Below, piece by piece: positions 1 to 8,824 of a stretch of DNA of 64,000 bases. A model generated the notes under the pieces. It searched no databases. It was not told the DNA's origin and was given only the letters and a program-made list of their open reading frames with translations. Made by a program: the position numbers and the translations under genes. The stretch covers positions 162,190-226,189 of the forward strand of contig CAZBRD010000008.1 in the NCBI GenBank assembly GCA_964494205.1, in the 5' to 3' direction. How positions within the stretch are numbered: position 1 is the stretch's first letter; each line of letters starts with the position of its first letter. The stretch is from JBBTCX01 sp964494205. Its GTDB lineage: Bacteria; Planctomycetota; Phycisphaerae; UBA1845.

Positions 1-574
1 GATCCCAGATTGCTCCGCAAGGCGCGTGCGGATGATAGCGATAGTCGTCTGTCCATAAGTCACGGAAGTCGGCCACCCAGGGAAGCCCGGTCGCTCTCTT
101 GAGCCGCCACGCGACAAGGTGATTCGATCCGGGTGAGTACGTGGACCACAAGCAATCGATGCGTTCGCGCGCGATAATCCTCTTCAATGCGCGGATGCTC
201 CGAAGCGCCCACGGCAGCGCGGGGTCAGGCATGAACAGGGAAATCGCCCGCTCAGCCCACCATCGACGTCGCCATTCGAGAGCAGCGAGAAACCTGTGAC
301 AACGAGAATCTGAAGTTTCCGCGCGACGATAGCCGCGAGCATAATCCTGCAGCTTCAAGATGGAGCGCCAGTTGCTTGCACTTCTGCGATCGAGTGATTT
401 GGGAAGCTCCGACGCGAGACGATCATCTGTAGGTAATCCGGCAACGTGCTCGCCGGTCCAGACGAGGGGCGTCCAGCCGAAATCGGGCAGGTATTGGACG
501 AACTTAGCCGGTCGCTGCACACCGGGTCCGCCCGTCGGCGGGAAAGCATAGCTAACCATCAGCACGCGGGGCAT
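1..574 (-). CDS. Glycosyltransferase family 4-type protein, N-terminal part (runs off left edge)
   Basis: First ~191 residues of a GT-B fold glycosyltransferase; the rest lies beyond the left edge, so the nucleotide-sugar binding half is not visible. The ATG at 574 opens MPRVLMVSYAFPPTGGPG. The FPPTGGPGVQRPAKF segment (residues 11-25), an FMPDPALPW stretch near residue 115-123 and WVADFRDLW near residue 165-173 are typical of the acceptor-side domain of GT4 enzymes that add sugars to surface glycans. The start lies 16 bases inside the end of the upstream WbqC-like gene, suggesting coupled translation. The sugar and acceptor cannot be read from what is present. Confidence 0.82.
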   Translation of the reverse strand, partial: MPRVLMVSYAFPPTGGPGVQRPAKFVQYLPDFGWTPLVWTGEHVAGLPTDDRLASELPKSLDRRSASNWRSILKLQDYARGYRRAETSDSRCHRFLAALEWRRRWWAERAISLFMPDPALPWALRSIRALKRIIARERIDCLWSTYSPGSNHLVAWRLKRATGLPWVADFRDLWTDDYRYHPHAPCGAIWD

Positions 575-1386
575 GAAACCCTCGTGCTTGTTGCATGATC
601 CGCCCTTGTGTCGAAAAGGAATTGGATCGATTTGCGGCCGCAGTTGAACAGTAGATCTAGGATGGAGAGTCCGGGCTGAAACGCACCCCACAATTGCGGG
701 TATTGCGCCTTCTCGTTCGACACATAAGACAATTCGATTTGAGCACGATCGAAGGCGACGGGGTCGATGTACTTCCGTCCGCTGACACCTGACAAGTAAT
801 TCGTGCCGCCGACACATTGCACCAGACACGCGAGTCGTAAACCCGCGCGCTCTTTGATTCCAAACTCGGATGAATGGCGCATCGGTGTCCTGAGGTCTAG
901 ATACGCGCAAATGGCGCGAATGATCGTCACGTTTGCATCAACCAACGCCGGTCGATGTGCGAAACCAGAGCCAAGCGTCGGCTCGATTACGTGCGCGAAT
1001 ACTTCGTCGAAAAATGCAGACCGTTTGTAGCTGTGGACGATCGTGCGAAGGTGTTTTTGGCGCCAGTTGTCATTCCAGTTCGGTGTCATCTCGCAGATCG
1101 GCGAATGGTATTTGCCCTTGGACAAGACCGGAATGCTCAGCCAGAGTACGCCCTGCGGCGTCTTGATTCGATTGCGATTGATATAGCCGCGACGGCGATA
1201 CTGCACGTCGTCGAGAACGATGAATACGTCTGATTGCGCTAGCTTGCGAAAAAAAGCCAGATTCGGAAAGTAGTTAGGCTGGTGAATGGCGACTGTCCTG
1301 CGCTCGCCTCGAGGTTGCTGTGGTGCGCGAACCGGTTGCGCAGCTTTCGGATCCATCGTCGAAGCTATTTCATCAGCCAGGATCAA
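559..1386 (-). CDS. WbqC-like family protein
   Basis: 275 residues from a TTG at 1386; an ATG at 1356 (residue 11) is an equally plausible start because the conserved part begins later. The HQPNYFPN motif (residues 35-42), the DDVQYRRRGYINRNRIK segment and NWRQKHLRTI are typical of the WbqC-like family, found in O-antigen and other surface-polysaccharide clusters and thought to help make modified amino sugars; its exact chemistry is not settled. It begins 9 bases after the methyltransferase gene and its end overlaps the glycosyltransferase start, so the three are probably one transcript. Confidence 0.85.
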   Translation of the reverse strand: MILADEIASTMDPKAAQPVRAPQQPRGERRTVAIHQPNYFPNLAFFRKLAQSDVFIVLDDVQYRRRGYINRNRIKTPQGVLWLSIPVLSKGKYHSPICEMTPNWNDNWRQKHLRTIVHSYKRSAFFDEVFAHVIEPTLGSGFAHRPALVDANVTIIRAICAYLDLRTPMRHSSEFGIKERAGLRLACLVQCVGGTNYLSGVSGRKYIDPVAFDRAQIELSYVSNEKAQYPQLWGAFQPGLSILDLLFNCGRKSIQFLFDTRADHATSTRVSCPAC

Positions 1387-1395
1387 ATTGTTGGC

Positions 1396-2055
1396 CTACT
1401 TGTAAATGAATACTGAGAAGTCGTTCATGCGATAGTCGTGTCGCAGGATGAAGCGCGACGACAATTCCCGCTCAACAAACGCGAGGATTTCGGATGGTAA
1501 AGAGTACTTGGCAGCCGGGTTGCTGTTGCCCGAAAGGCGACTGAGGAAATTGACGCCCACGCCGCTGCGACATGCTTCAAACATGTATCGTAGCGTTTGA
1601 AACGTCATCTTCTCCCACTCAGGAATGACCATGTTGAAAATGCCGGAGCCGAACACGTAATCAAACTGGTTGGGTCGCATCGGCGAGCGCATCAGATCGC
1701 GATCTTCGAATTGTGCCTGCGGGTATTTGTCTCTCGCAGCCGCCAGCATCTGCGGATTGATATCGATCCCCAAATAGTCCGCGAATCCGGTGTTTCTTCG
1801 CTTCAGGTAAGCCCACAAATCTCCAAGGCCGCACCCCACATCGAGTATCGTCGCATCAGTCAAATCGCCCACTTCGACCAGAACCGAGAAACGCGACTCC
1901 TGCGATTCGCGGCTGTTCCACACGACGCGCGGATCATCCTTGCCGAATCGTTCGAGCAAATCCGAATGGTGGTCGCGAATGATGTCCACCGCATTGCGAA
2001 CCTGCGGTGATCGCGTAACCGTTCTGGTTGGATTCAACGCCGCTTCTCGAATCAT
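1396..2055 (-). CDS. Class I SAM-dependent methyltransferase
   Basis: 219 residues. Motif I is ILDVGCGLGD at residues 70-79 and the acidic loop after strand 2 is YLGIDINP near 94-101, the classic SAM-binding signature of a Rossmann-fold small-molecule methyltransferase. The ATG at 2055 overlaps the stop of the PIG-L gene as ATGA, indicating translational coupling. Its place between a PIG-L deacetylase and a WbqC-like gene suggests a sugar or lipid-linked glycan substrate; that is inference from neighbours only. Confidence 0.85.
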   Translation of the reverse strand: MIREAALNPTRTVTRSPQVRNAVDIIRDHHSDLLERFGKDDPRVVWNSRESQESRFSVLVEVGDLTDATILDVGCGLGDLWAYLKRRNTGFADYLGIDINPQMLAAARDKYPQAQFEDRDLMRSPMRPNQFDYVFGSGIFNMVIPEWEKMTFQTLRYMFEACRSGVGVNFLSRLSGNSNPAAKYSLPSEILAFVERELSSRFILRHDYRMNDFSVFIYK

Positions 2056-2693
2056 CGATACACCGCCCTTACTACGTCGAACGCCTCGGCAAACGGAGCA
2101 CCAATGGCTACGCCGCGCGTCCGCGCCAACCCCCGCGTAAAACTCTCGCTCATGTACGCACGGTCGCGCTGCGACTCATAATGCGACAGAGCGCAAACCT
2201 TTCTCTCCACGTGCCGTTCTTCCAGCGCCACAAAGGCCGTCGTGCGAAACGCGATGTTGTTCCACGGCATTTCGTACGCGTAGATGCTGGTGTGCTTGAA
2301 TGCGCGTAATGCTTCGGCTGCGACCGTCGAGTGATCCTGGTGCAGGTCATCGCACGCGGGCATGAAAACCAAATCTGGCTTCAGGTCATCGTTTAGGCGC
2401 ACGAGATCGTCGAGGATCTCCTGCCGAAAGCTGGCCAATCGTCGCACGGGATATCGATAGATGAGCAGATGCTGCTGCGGCAGCGGAAGCTCGCGCATGG
2501 CTTTGCGTGCTTCGACTTCTCGCACACCGCGAGGCCAGCCCGGCGGCAGCGAGTCTTCGCACAGGCTGAAGGTGGCTGTGTAAACCCGTGCCCCCTCTTC
2601 GATCAGTCGCGCCATCGTGCCGCCGCAGCCTAGCTCCGCGTCGTCCGGATGCGGGGCCAGCGTGATGACAACTTTGGGGCTTATCAGGACCAT
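2052..2693 (-). CDS. PIG-L/LmbE family deacetylase
   Basis: 213 residues from the ATG at 2693 (a TTG at 2702 would add three residues). The metal-binding motif APHPDDAELGCGG lies at residues 14-25 and the second His cluster HQDH at 118-121, as in zinc-dependent N-acetylglucosaminyl deacetylases such as PIG-L, MshB and LmbE. The likely reaction is removal of an acetyl group from an N-acetylated amino sugar. First gene of a tightly packed minus-strand cluster; it diverges from a DNA methyltransferase across about 250 bases where the promoter must lie. Confidence 0.88.
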   Translation of the reverse strand: MVLISPKVVITLAPHPDDAELGCGGTMARLIEEGARVYTATFSLCEDSLPPGWPRGVREVEARKAMRELPLPQQHLLIYRYPVRRLASFRQEILDDLVRLNDDLKPDLVFMPACDDLHQDHSTVAAEALRAFKHTSIYAYEMPWNNIAFRTTAFVALEERHVERKVCALSHYESQRDRAYMSESFTRGLARTRGVAIGAPFAEAFDVVRAVYR

Positions 2694-2950
2694 GCGCGCC
2701 AATCCTCAGAGGCAAATGAATCCACTACCACCGATAACTTTGAAATATGTCGGTATTCGGACGGTCGGTCTTAATATGCTTCTCTGTTTTCGGACTTTGG
2801 CGGAAGTGGGATTAGGATGCGGTTTCTACCGATGGCAATTGGCTCATCGAAAACCGCGACCCCTAAGCGTGTAGGTATTTGGCCGTTTTCTGATTGACCC
2901 ACCACCAAGTAGAATTGCGAACCGTGATCTCAGCGAACCTGAAAAACACG

Positions 2951-3784
2951 ATGGGAACCGCCCTTGCAGGGCCAGAGGTTGCCATTCCTCTAAACAGTGT
3001 CGTTTGTGCGGACAACCTCGAATTCATGCAGAAATTGCCCGCTTGTTGTTGCGACCTCGTTTATGTTGATCCGCCATTCAATTCAAACCGCACCCAGAGC
3101 ACTCGCACGAAGAAGGATCTGCAGTTTCCCGATCAGTTCCCGAGCGTTGACGACTACCTCGCGTTTCTTCGGCCTCGCTTCATCGAGATGCGGCGCCTCT
3201 TATCGTCGCGCGGATCAATTTTCGTTCACGTCGATTGGCGTACGTCGCACCATGTTCGACTGCTGCTCGATGAGGTTTTTTGTAGCGAGCATTTTCTGAA
3301 CGAGATTATCTGGCATTATCGCAGCGGGGGCAGGCCTGCCCCGTGGTTTGCACGCAAGCACGACACGATCTTGTGGTATGCGCGCGATGCGGGACAGCAA
3401 CACACGTTCAATCGCCTGCGCGATGGGCAATATCGAACGCAGGACCTGCGATACACCGACGACGGGCAACCCTACAAATCAACGCGGAACGGGCCGATCA
3501 TGTTTCATCCCGATGGCCCCGCGTGCTCGGATGTTTGGGAGATTCCGATTCTATCAACGGTGTCGAAGGAGCGGACATCGTATCCCACGCAGAAACCGGA
3601 GAAGCTGCTGGAGCGAATCGTGCGTGCAGCCTCCAATGAGAATGATGTCGTGGCTGACTTCTTCTGCGGCAGCGGGACGACGCTCGCGGTTGCGAAAAAA
3701 CTGAGCCGGCGGTACATCGGTTGCGACGTCAACCCAGACGCGGTGACCATCACTCGACAACGACTTGCGGCCATCACAACATGA
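2951..3784 (+). CDS. DNA methyltransferase, beta type (N6-adenine or N4-cytosine)
   Basis: 277 residues from the ATG at 2951; TTG (2894) and GTG (2924) codons in frame could extend it, and none has a clear ribosome site. The catalytic motif DPPF (40-43) comes first, a variable target-recognition stretch follows (IIWHYRSGGRP, FARKHDTILWYAR), and the SAM-binding part is last (SYPTQKPEKL near 212, FFCGSGTT at 237-244, IGCDVNP). That order defines the beta group of amino-methyltransferases. DPPF favours N6-adenine. No endonuclease gene is adjacent, so it looks like an orphan methyltransferase. Its stop overlaps the next gene as ATGA. Confidence 0.88.
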   Translation: MGTALAGPEVAIPLNSVVCADNLEFMQKLPACCCDLVYVDPPFNSNRTQSTRTKKDLQFPDQFPSVDDYLAFLRPRFIEMRRLLSSRGSIFVHVDWRTSHHVRLLLDEVFCSEHFLNEIIWHYRSGGRPAPWFARKHDTILWYARDAGQQHTFNRLRDGQYRTQDLRYTDDGQPYKSTRNGPIMFHPDGPACSDVWEIPILSTVSKERTSYPTQKPEKLLERIVRAASNENDVVADFFCGSGTTLAVAKKLSRRYIGCDVNPDAVTITRQRLAAITT

Positions 3785-4197
3785 CCTCACCATCACAAGG
3801 AAATAGAGCAAGCAATTCGGCTTCGTTTGAGCTTCCGGAATCGCTGCGGCCGCCAAAAGATGCGCGACTCTGGATCGGCGGACACAACACGCTACTTCGC
3901 GGCCAGCTCGATCAACAACTGAAAGATAATCCCCGTCCGCCAACCGGACCCATTGATCTGGCCATCATCACTCCGTTGACAACGGATGAAGCACTCTACT
4001 TTGCAGCCAAGGTTAAACCGAGATTGCAATGTGGCGGCACGATTTGGATTGCGCGGCCCGAAACGAATCAGAATTGGATCGATGCGAAAACCACTGGCGA
4101 GGAGTTTGAATCACGGCTGGCTGAATTAGGGTTGAGGTTGGTAAGAACGTCCACAGAAACGGTTCAATCGCCGATTCTGAGGCTACTTGTGCTCTAA
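3781..4197 (+). CDS. Small protein of unknown function, coupled to the DNA methyltransferase
   Basis: 138 residues from the ATG at 3781, which overlaps the methyltransferase stop codon (ATGA). No family is recognised with confidence. The centre reads DLAIITPLTTDEALYFAAKV, then KPRLQCGGTIWIARPE, an alternating strand-helix pattern like one half of a Rossmann or methyltransferase fold, but no SAM glycine motif or catalytic motif is present. The coupled start suggests it is made in proportion to the methyltransferase. A role as a partner is a guess. Confidence 0.6.
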   Translation: MTSPSQGNRASNSASFELPESLRPPKDARLWIGGHNTLLRGQLDQQLKDNPRPPTGPIDLAIITPLTTDEALYFAAKVKPRLQCGGTIWIARPETNQNWIDAKTTGEEFESRLAELGLRLVRTSTETVQSPILRLLVL

Positions 4198-4210
4198 ACC
4201 GTTGAAAAAG

Positions 4211-4254
4211 CAAGCCGTGGCTTGTTCGCGGCGTAGTGCTCGCACGCGTGCGAG
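4211..4254. repeat. Two adjacent palindromes between convergent genes
   Basis: CAAGCCGTGGCTTG (4211-4224) and the perfect 16-base palindrome CTCGCACGCGTGCGAG (4239-4254) fill the 66-base gap between two convergent genes. They could fold as hairpins on either strand and act as a shared terminator, although neither is followed by a clear T run. They may also be copies of short dispersed repeats. Confidence 0.5.
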
Positions 4255-4263
4255 AATGTGCTA

Positions 4264-5433
4264 CTAATTGCCTGTGAAGCGAATTTGAAACGCGCGAACG
4301 TCGAACAGGTCCACGTTCCCGTTTCGGTGTAAGTCAGATGCGAGGCACTCCAATCCAACGGGACCAGGGGGGCCCGTCATGCAACCTTGCATTAGGAAGT
4401 GGTCGAGGAGGTCGATGTCCCCATCGTCGTCAAGATCGGGATCGACCGGATACAGGAGAAAACCGCGAGCAAATGCTGAGTCGTCTCTTAGTTTAGCGCG
4501 CCCTACAATCATGCCTTCATCATTTACATCTTCAGCCCAGAGAAGATCAAGTTCTTGTCCAGTTGGAATCAAATCGGATAATTCGCTTCGAACCCCATTC
4601 AACCACACAATCGCTTTGGAGTTCGACAATCCAATTGCTGTCCCTCCGACTACAACTCCGTTGTTGTTTAGTGCTAATGGCACACCAGGATACTCGGCCG
4701 GCGATGGAAGAGGAGTCACGCTGCCATCCTCCCAGATGCCCGGCATTTCCTCAAAAGTCCCTGCTACGCTCCCATTATCGTTAATCGCATAGGCAAGACC
4801 GGGGCCAATGTCGAGCATTGCGCCAGCATGCCACAAGAACGCGCGATACTCCAGCGGCTGCGCATGGGCACGGGAATAACCCACGACCGTTCCGGTGTTG
4901 TTTATCGCAAGTGGTATTGTTTCTTGCCAACCATCTGGAGGAAGGTAACCAATACTCGAAAACTCTCCGTCATCCCAAAAGAACCCAAGAAGTCCGCCCC
5001 AGATGCCCGCTACTTGCATTGTGTCATTGATCGCGAGCGCCCCTTCGCAGCAAAAATCAAGCGAGTCTAACCATTCAATATTCGTTCCGTTCCAGATGAA
5101 TCCACGCACTCCTGTAGATCCAACAACATGTCCGGTTTCGTTCATGCCTGCTGCCACGGGTGAGATCGATCCTAGATTCAAGACACTCTCATACTCCCCG
5201 TTTCTCCAAATAAACGCACGCCGCTCCACCCCGATAGGTGACCCGAATTGATCGTAGATTGTTCGATGTGAGTTTCCCGCAACTTGTTGGCCGTCGTTAA
5301 TCCCTACGGCGTTACTCTCTTCGTGGCCAACCAGCGGGCTAATTTCCGTAAGTACGTACTGCGCGCTCACTTGCACTCCATTCCACACGAGGAATAGCAC
5401 TGACACGCGGACGAGAGTATTTCGAGTGGTCAA
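4264..5433 (-). CDS. Secreted HAF-repeat protein with dockerin-like C-terminus
   Basis: 389 residues. I place the start at the TTG at 5433 because a GGAGGTG ribosome site lies just upstream (minus-strand 5444-5438); the ATG at 5469 would put a charged tail before the signal peptide. The signal peptide ends near VSAQYVL. The body is a series of repeats with NDxGxVxG cores (AINNTGTVVGYS, AINDNGSVAGTF, ALNNNGVVVGGT, VNDEGMIVGRA) alternating with AFLWHAG/AFIWRNG, the pattern of extracellular HAF-repeat proteins, probably a propeller. The last ~55 residues hold two calcium-loop-like segments (DLDDDGDIDLLDHF and DLHRNGNVDLFDV), a dockerin-like pair. Function unknown. Confidence 0.82.
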   Translation of the reverse strand: MTTRNTLVRVSVLFLVWNGVQVSAQYVLTEISPLVGHEESNAVGINDGQQVAGNSHRTIYDQFGSPIGVERRAFIWRNGEYESVLNLGSISPVAAGMNETGHVVGSTGVRGFIWNGTNIEWLDSLDFCCEGALAINDTMQVAGIWGGLLGFFWDDGEFSSIGYLPPDGWQETIPLAINNTGTVVGYSRAHAQPLEYRAFLWHAGAMLDIGPGLAYAINDNGSVAGTFEEMPGIWEDGSVTPLPSPAEYPGVPLALNNNGVVVGGTAIGLSNSKAIVWLNGVRSELSDLIPTGQELDLLWAEDVNDEGMIVGRAKLRDDSAFARGFLLYPVDPDLDDDGDIDLLDHFLMQGCMTGPPGPVGLECLASDLHRNGNVDLFDVRAFQIRFTGN

Positions 5434-5605
5434 TTCACACCTCCATGGCCGCCGAGAGACAACGCACATAAACCCAGAAATTGATGCGGCAACTTCTCTT
5501 CGCTCTATTTTACTTCAGCCGCGTTCAGGCTAGAAATTGATCAATTGTGATCCCAAAGGTTCCACAAAGCGTGACGCGACGTAGAGTTGAATGAAACCGC
5601 GTTTT

Positions 5606-6442
5606 TCAGCGTGACGCGAACCATTCGCCACTGAATACTTCCACCGCAGGACCGGTTTTGTAAACGTGGTCGTCGCCGCCCCATTCGATCAGCAAGTCCC
5701 CACCCGGAAGTGTGATGGTCATTCGCCGCTGTGTTTTTTCGTTCACCACACACGCAACCCCCACCGCGCACGCGCCGGTCCCACAGGCCTGCGTCATTCC
5801 ACTGCCGCGCTCCCACGTGCGCATCGTCACGTGTTCGCGCGAATCGACACGCACAATGTGCAGGTTAATCCGCTCAGGGAACTCCCGTGCGTATTCGAAC
5901 TTTGGCCCAATGTTCGCCAGATCAAACTTGGTCACGTCATCCACGAAAACCACTGCGTGTGGGTTACCCATCGATACGCAGGTGATGCGATACTCGCAGC
6001 CATCCACGCGAAACGGCTGATTCACAATCCTCTCGCCGGGCAGCGTCGATGGGAGCGCCTTCGGGTCCAGCGATGGTTTCCCCATATCGATACGAACGCT
6101 TCGCACGCGTCCATCAGCCAGATCGCACTCCGCCAGCTTGATGCCAGTATCGGTTTCAATGCGGACATTCGGCCCTTGTGTAAGGCCATGCTCGATCGCG
6201 TATTTGGCGACGCAGCGAATGCCGTTGCCGCACATACGCCCGCGCGAGCCATCGGCGTTGTACATCTCCATGCGCACGTCGGCAGAGCTTGATGGAGCAA
6301 TCAAAATCAGCCCATCGCTGCCGATGCCGGTGAAACGATTTGACACGGCGATGGAAACTTGTGCGGGGTTATTCACGCGCTCTTCGAACGCGTTGACGTA
6401 GACGTAGTCGTTACCGAGGCCATGCATCTTGGTGAATCGCAT
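5606..6442 (-). CDS. dapF: Diaminopimelate epimerase
   Basis: 278 residues from the ATG at 6442 (MRFTKMHGLGNDYV, the usual family start). Interconverts LL- and meso-2,6-diaminopimelate in the cytoplasm, the last step before lysine and a step in peptidoglycan precursor synthesis. The two catalytic cysteines are present: Cys71 in MCGNGIRC and Cys220 in SGMTQACGTGACA. Length is normal. It lies 120 bases downstream of the citrate synthase gene on the same strand, so it may be read from the prp promoter or have its own. Confidence 0.97.
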   Translation of the reverse strand: MRFTKMHGLGNDYVYVNAFEERVNNPAQVSIAVSNRFTGIGSDGLILIAPSSSADVRMEMYNADGSRGRMCGNGIRCVAKYAIEHGLTQGPNVRIETDTGIKLAECDLADGRVRSVRIDMGKPSLDPKALPSTLPGERIVNQPFRVDGCEYRITCVSMGNPHAVVFVDDVTKFDLANIGPKFEYAREFPERINLHIVRVDSREHVTMRTWERGSGMTQACGTGACAVGVACVVNEKTQRRMTITLPGGDLLIEWGGDDHVYKTGPAVEVFSGEWFASR

Positions 6443-6562
6443 GCCGGTAATTGTAATCTCTGGATTGACGGTTTTCGAGAATGAAGCAAATTGCTTGCGG
6501 CGAGTTCGTCGCCAGAGCAAGGAACGTCTCGGGGTTCACTTTGATAAGTCTGTGCAGATGCG

Positions 6563-7687
6563 CTATGGCCGCTCCGCCAGCGAAGGCACCGGCCGCTCCC
6601 TCGGCCCCTTATAAATGCTCAACGGGCGATAGAGGCGGTTGTTCGAAATCTGCTCGATGTAGTGCGCGCTCCAGCCGGTGATGCGGCTGCAGACGAAAAG
6701 CGGCGTGTAGAGATCAAGCGGAAGATCGAGCAGGTAGTAGGTCAACCCGCACGGGAAGTCGACGTTGGGGTAGATCGGCTTGTCCTTGGTCACCATCGGA
6801 GTCTTGATCGCGTCGTAAACGGCTACCAGGTCCTGCCGACCTTTGAGCGAGGCCAGCTTGCGCATTTCCTGCTCAAGAATTTGTGCGCGGTGATCGCCAT
6901 TCTTGTACACGCGATGACCGAAGCCCATGATCTTTTCTTTCTTCGCCAGCGCTATGCGCACAAAATCGCCTGCCTCCTGCGGCGACTTGAACCGCAGGAT
7001 GAACTCCATGGCGGCTTCGTTCGCCCCGCCGTGCAGCGGACCCTTGAGAGCTCCGATCGCGCCGACAATCGCCGAGACCATATCTGATTCGGTCGATGTG
7101 ATGACGCGTGCGGTGAACGTGCTGGCGTTGAAGTCGTGCTCGGCGTAAAGAATGAGCGTCAGATCGAGCAAGCGCACCGAGGTCGGATCGGGTGTCGCGC
7201 CGTGGCACATGTAAAGTATTTGAGCAGCATGCGACAATCCCTTCTTGGCCGCTATCGGCGATTGCCCCTGGAGGAATCGGAACCGAGTCGCGAGCACATC
7301 CGACGTCACCGCGATCAACCATGTCGCCCGCCTGCGAAGATCGGCCACGGAAGAGCCTTTGACTGGATCGAAGTGGCCGGCCATCGAGACGCCGCTCCGC
7401 AACACATCCATCATGGGTGCATTCTTGGGAATGGCGCGAATGGCTTCGACCACGCCGGGGGCCAAACCGTGAAACGAATCAAGCGCTTCACAAAATGACT
7501 TCAATTGCGATTCATTGGGCAGCACGCCGTGGATCAACAGGTAGGCAATTTCCTCGAAGCGCACCTTCTCAGCCGCCTGATGGATGGGATAGCCGCGATA
7601 CCAGAGCACGCCCTGCTCCACGCAGCAGATTTCCGTCTCGCCGGCGACCACGCCTTCCAGACCCGGTTTGAATTGTTCCGCACTCAT
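6563..7687 (-). CDS. Citrate synthase / 2-methylcitrate synthase
   Basis: 374 residues. Condenses acetyl-CoA or propionyl-CoA with oxaloacetate. The catalytic triad is visible: His219 in GPLHGGANEA, His258 in GFGHRVYK and Asp310 in PNVDFP. The short length, the LWYRGYPI start region and the NNRLYRP tail fit the short type II citrate/methylcitrate synthases. It begins 28 bases after prpB on the same strand, which favours a methylcitrate (prpC) role. No other citrate synthase is visible here, so it may serve the TCA cycle too; sequence alone does not separate the two. Confidence 0.93.
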   Translation of the reverse strand: MSAEQFKPGLEGVVAGETEICCVEQGVLWYRGYPIHQAAEKVRFEEIAYLLIHGVLPNESQLKSFCEALDSFHGLAPGVVEAIRAIPKNAPMMDVLRSGVSMAGHFDPVKGSSVADLRRRATWLIAVTSDVLATRFRFLQGQSPIAAKKGLSHAAQILYMCHGATPDPTSVRLLDLTLILYAEHDFNASTFTARVITSTESDMVSAIVGAIGALKGPLHGGANEAAMEFILRFKSPQEAGDFVRIALAKKEKIMGFGHRVYKNGDHRAQILEQEMRKLASLKGRQDLVAVYDAIKTPMVTKDKPIYPNVDFPCGLTYYLLDLPLDLYTPLFVCSRITGWSAHYIEQISNNRLYRPLSIYKGPRERPVPSLAERP

Positions 7688-7715
7688 GATTCGTTCCGTG
7701 ATAGTTTTGTTGTGC

Positions 7716-8570
7716 CTACGCCGGTGCTTTCATATCGTAGCCAATGAGATCATACAGGTCCTTGCGCGTCTGCATCTTTTCAAGAATCGGCTGCTGCGTT
7801 CTGCTTTTTTTCAGCGAACGAAGCGCGTCTTCACAGGCCTTCATCGCGATTCGCTGCAAGGTTACCGGAAAAATAACGAGGTCGTAACCCATCGCAGAAA
7901 ACTCTTCGACCGTCAGATACGGCGTCTTGCCGAACTCGGTCATGTTGGCCAGCAGAATCGTATCGACATCCTTCGCGAAGCGCTCAATTTCAGACTTGTC
8001 CTGAAGCGCCTCTGGGAAGATGCCGTCCGCGCCGGCCTTCAAATACATGTGTGCCCGCTTGACGGCCTCATCGTATCCCACCACACCGCGAGCGTCCGTC
8101 CGCGCGATCAGCAGAAAATCCCTGCTGGTCTTTGCAGCCGCAGCAGCTGCAATCTTCTCGCACATTTCGTTGGCGGGCACCAGCTTCTTGTCGTCCAAAT
8201 GGCCGCACCGTTTGGGAAACTCCTGATCCTCCAAATGGATGCCGCTAACACCCACCGATTCCAGAACTCGAACGGTCCGCGCCGCGTTGTCCGAACCACC
8301 GTATCCGGTATCTGCGTCGGCGATGATGGGAAGCGTCGTGACATTCGCGATGTGGGCCGCGTGATCGCGCGCTTCGGTCAAGCTCATCAGCCCTACGTCG
8401 GGCACGCCGCCGACCGAGTTGGCCAGCACAGCCCCCGACAAGTACATCGCGTCGAACCCTTCGCGCTCAATCAGTCGCCCGCTTAGCGCGTTGAACGCGC
8501 CGGGCAGCATGACCGTTCCTTGCGAGATCAACTTTCGAAGCTGTGCTGATCGTTCAGCCGAGGATCGCAT
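7716..8570 (-). CDS. prpB: 2-methylisocitrate lyase (PEP mutase/isocitrate lyase superfamily)
   Basis: 284 residues from the ATG at 8570. Splits 2-methylisocitrate into pyruvate and succinate in the methylcitrate route for propionyl-CoA. Superfamily marks are the metal-binding IADADTGYG (83-91), LEDQ (113-116) and the catalytic-loop KRCGH (120-124, Cys122). Length matches PrpB rather than glyoxylate-cycle isocitrate lyase. First gene of a likely prpB - citrate synthase (- dapF) transcript. PEP mutase or oxaloacetate decarboxylase are less likely alternatives given the synthase neighbour. Confidence 0.88.
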   Translation of the reverse strand: MRSSAERSAQLRKLISQGTVMLPGAFNALSGRLIEREGFDAMYLSGAVLANSVGGVPDVGLMSLTEARDHAAHIANVTTLPIIADADTGYGGSDNAARTVRVLESVGVSGIHLEDQEFPKRCGHLDDKKLVPANEMCEKIAAAAAAKTSRDFLLIARTDARGVVGYDEAVKRAHMYLKAGADGIFPEALQDKSEIERFAKDVDTILLANMTEFGKTPYLTVEEFSAMGYDLVIFPVTLQRIAMKACEDALRSLKKSRTQQPILEKMQTRKDLYDLIGYDMKAPA

Positions 8571-8824
8571 AGTTATTCCTTCAGTGAATGACCACTGGCC
8601 ATTCATTCCATTGGCAAGGTCATTACGTTGACCGTATGTTCCACAAAAACCGCCAAGGGGCAAGGGATGTTGTCGATGGGGCGTACCTTCAGCCAAACGA
8701 AATAACGGATCAAGCGTACTGACGTCCTAAGGATGGAGGAAATGCTATAGTCTCGCGCTTTCGAAACACGATCACGGCGATACTTGTCCACCCGCGACTT
8801 CCGCTGATAGCGGCTTCGCTCGGG

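Noticed and set aside
2703..4197. Restriction-modification system with the beta-type methyltransferase
   Set aside because: The neighbour has no nuclease motif (no PD-ExK or HNH), and the divergent side holds glycan genes.
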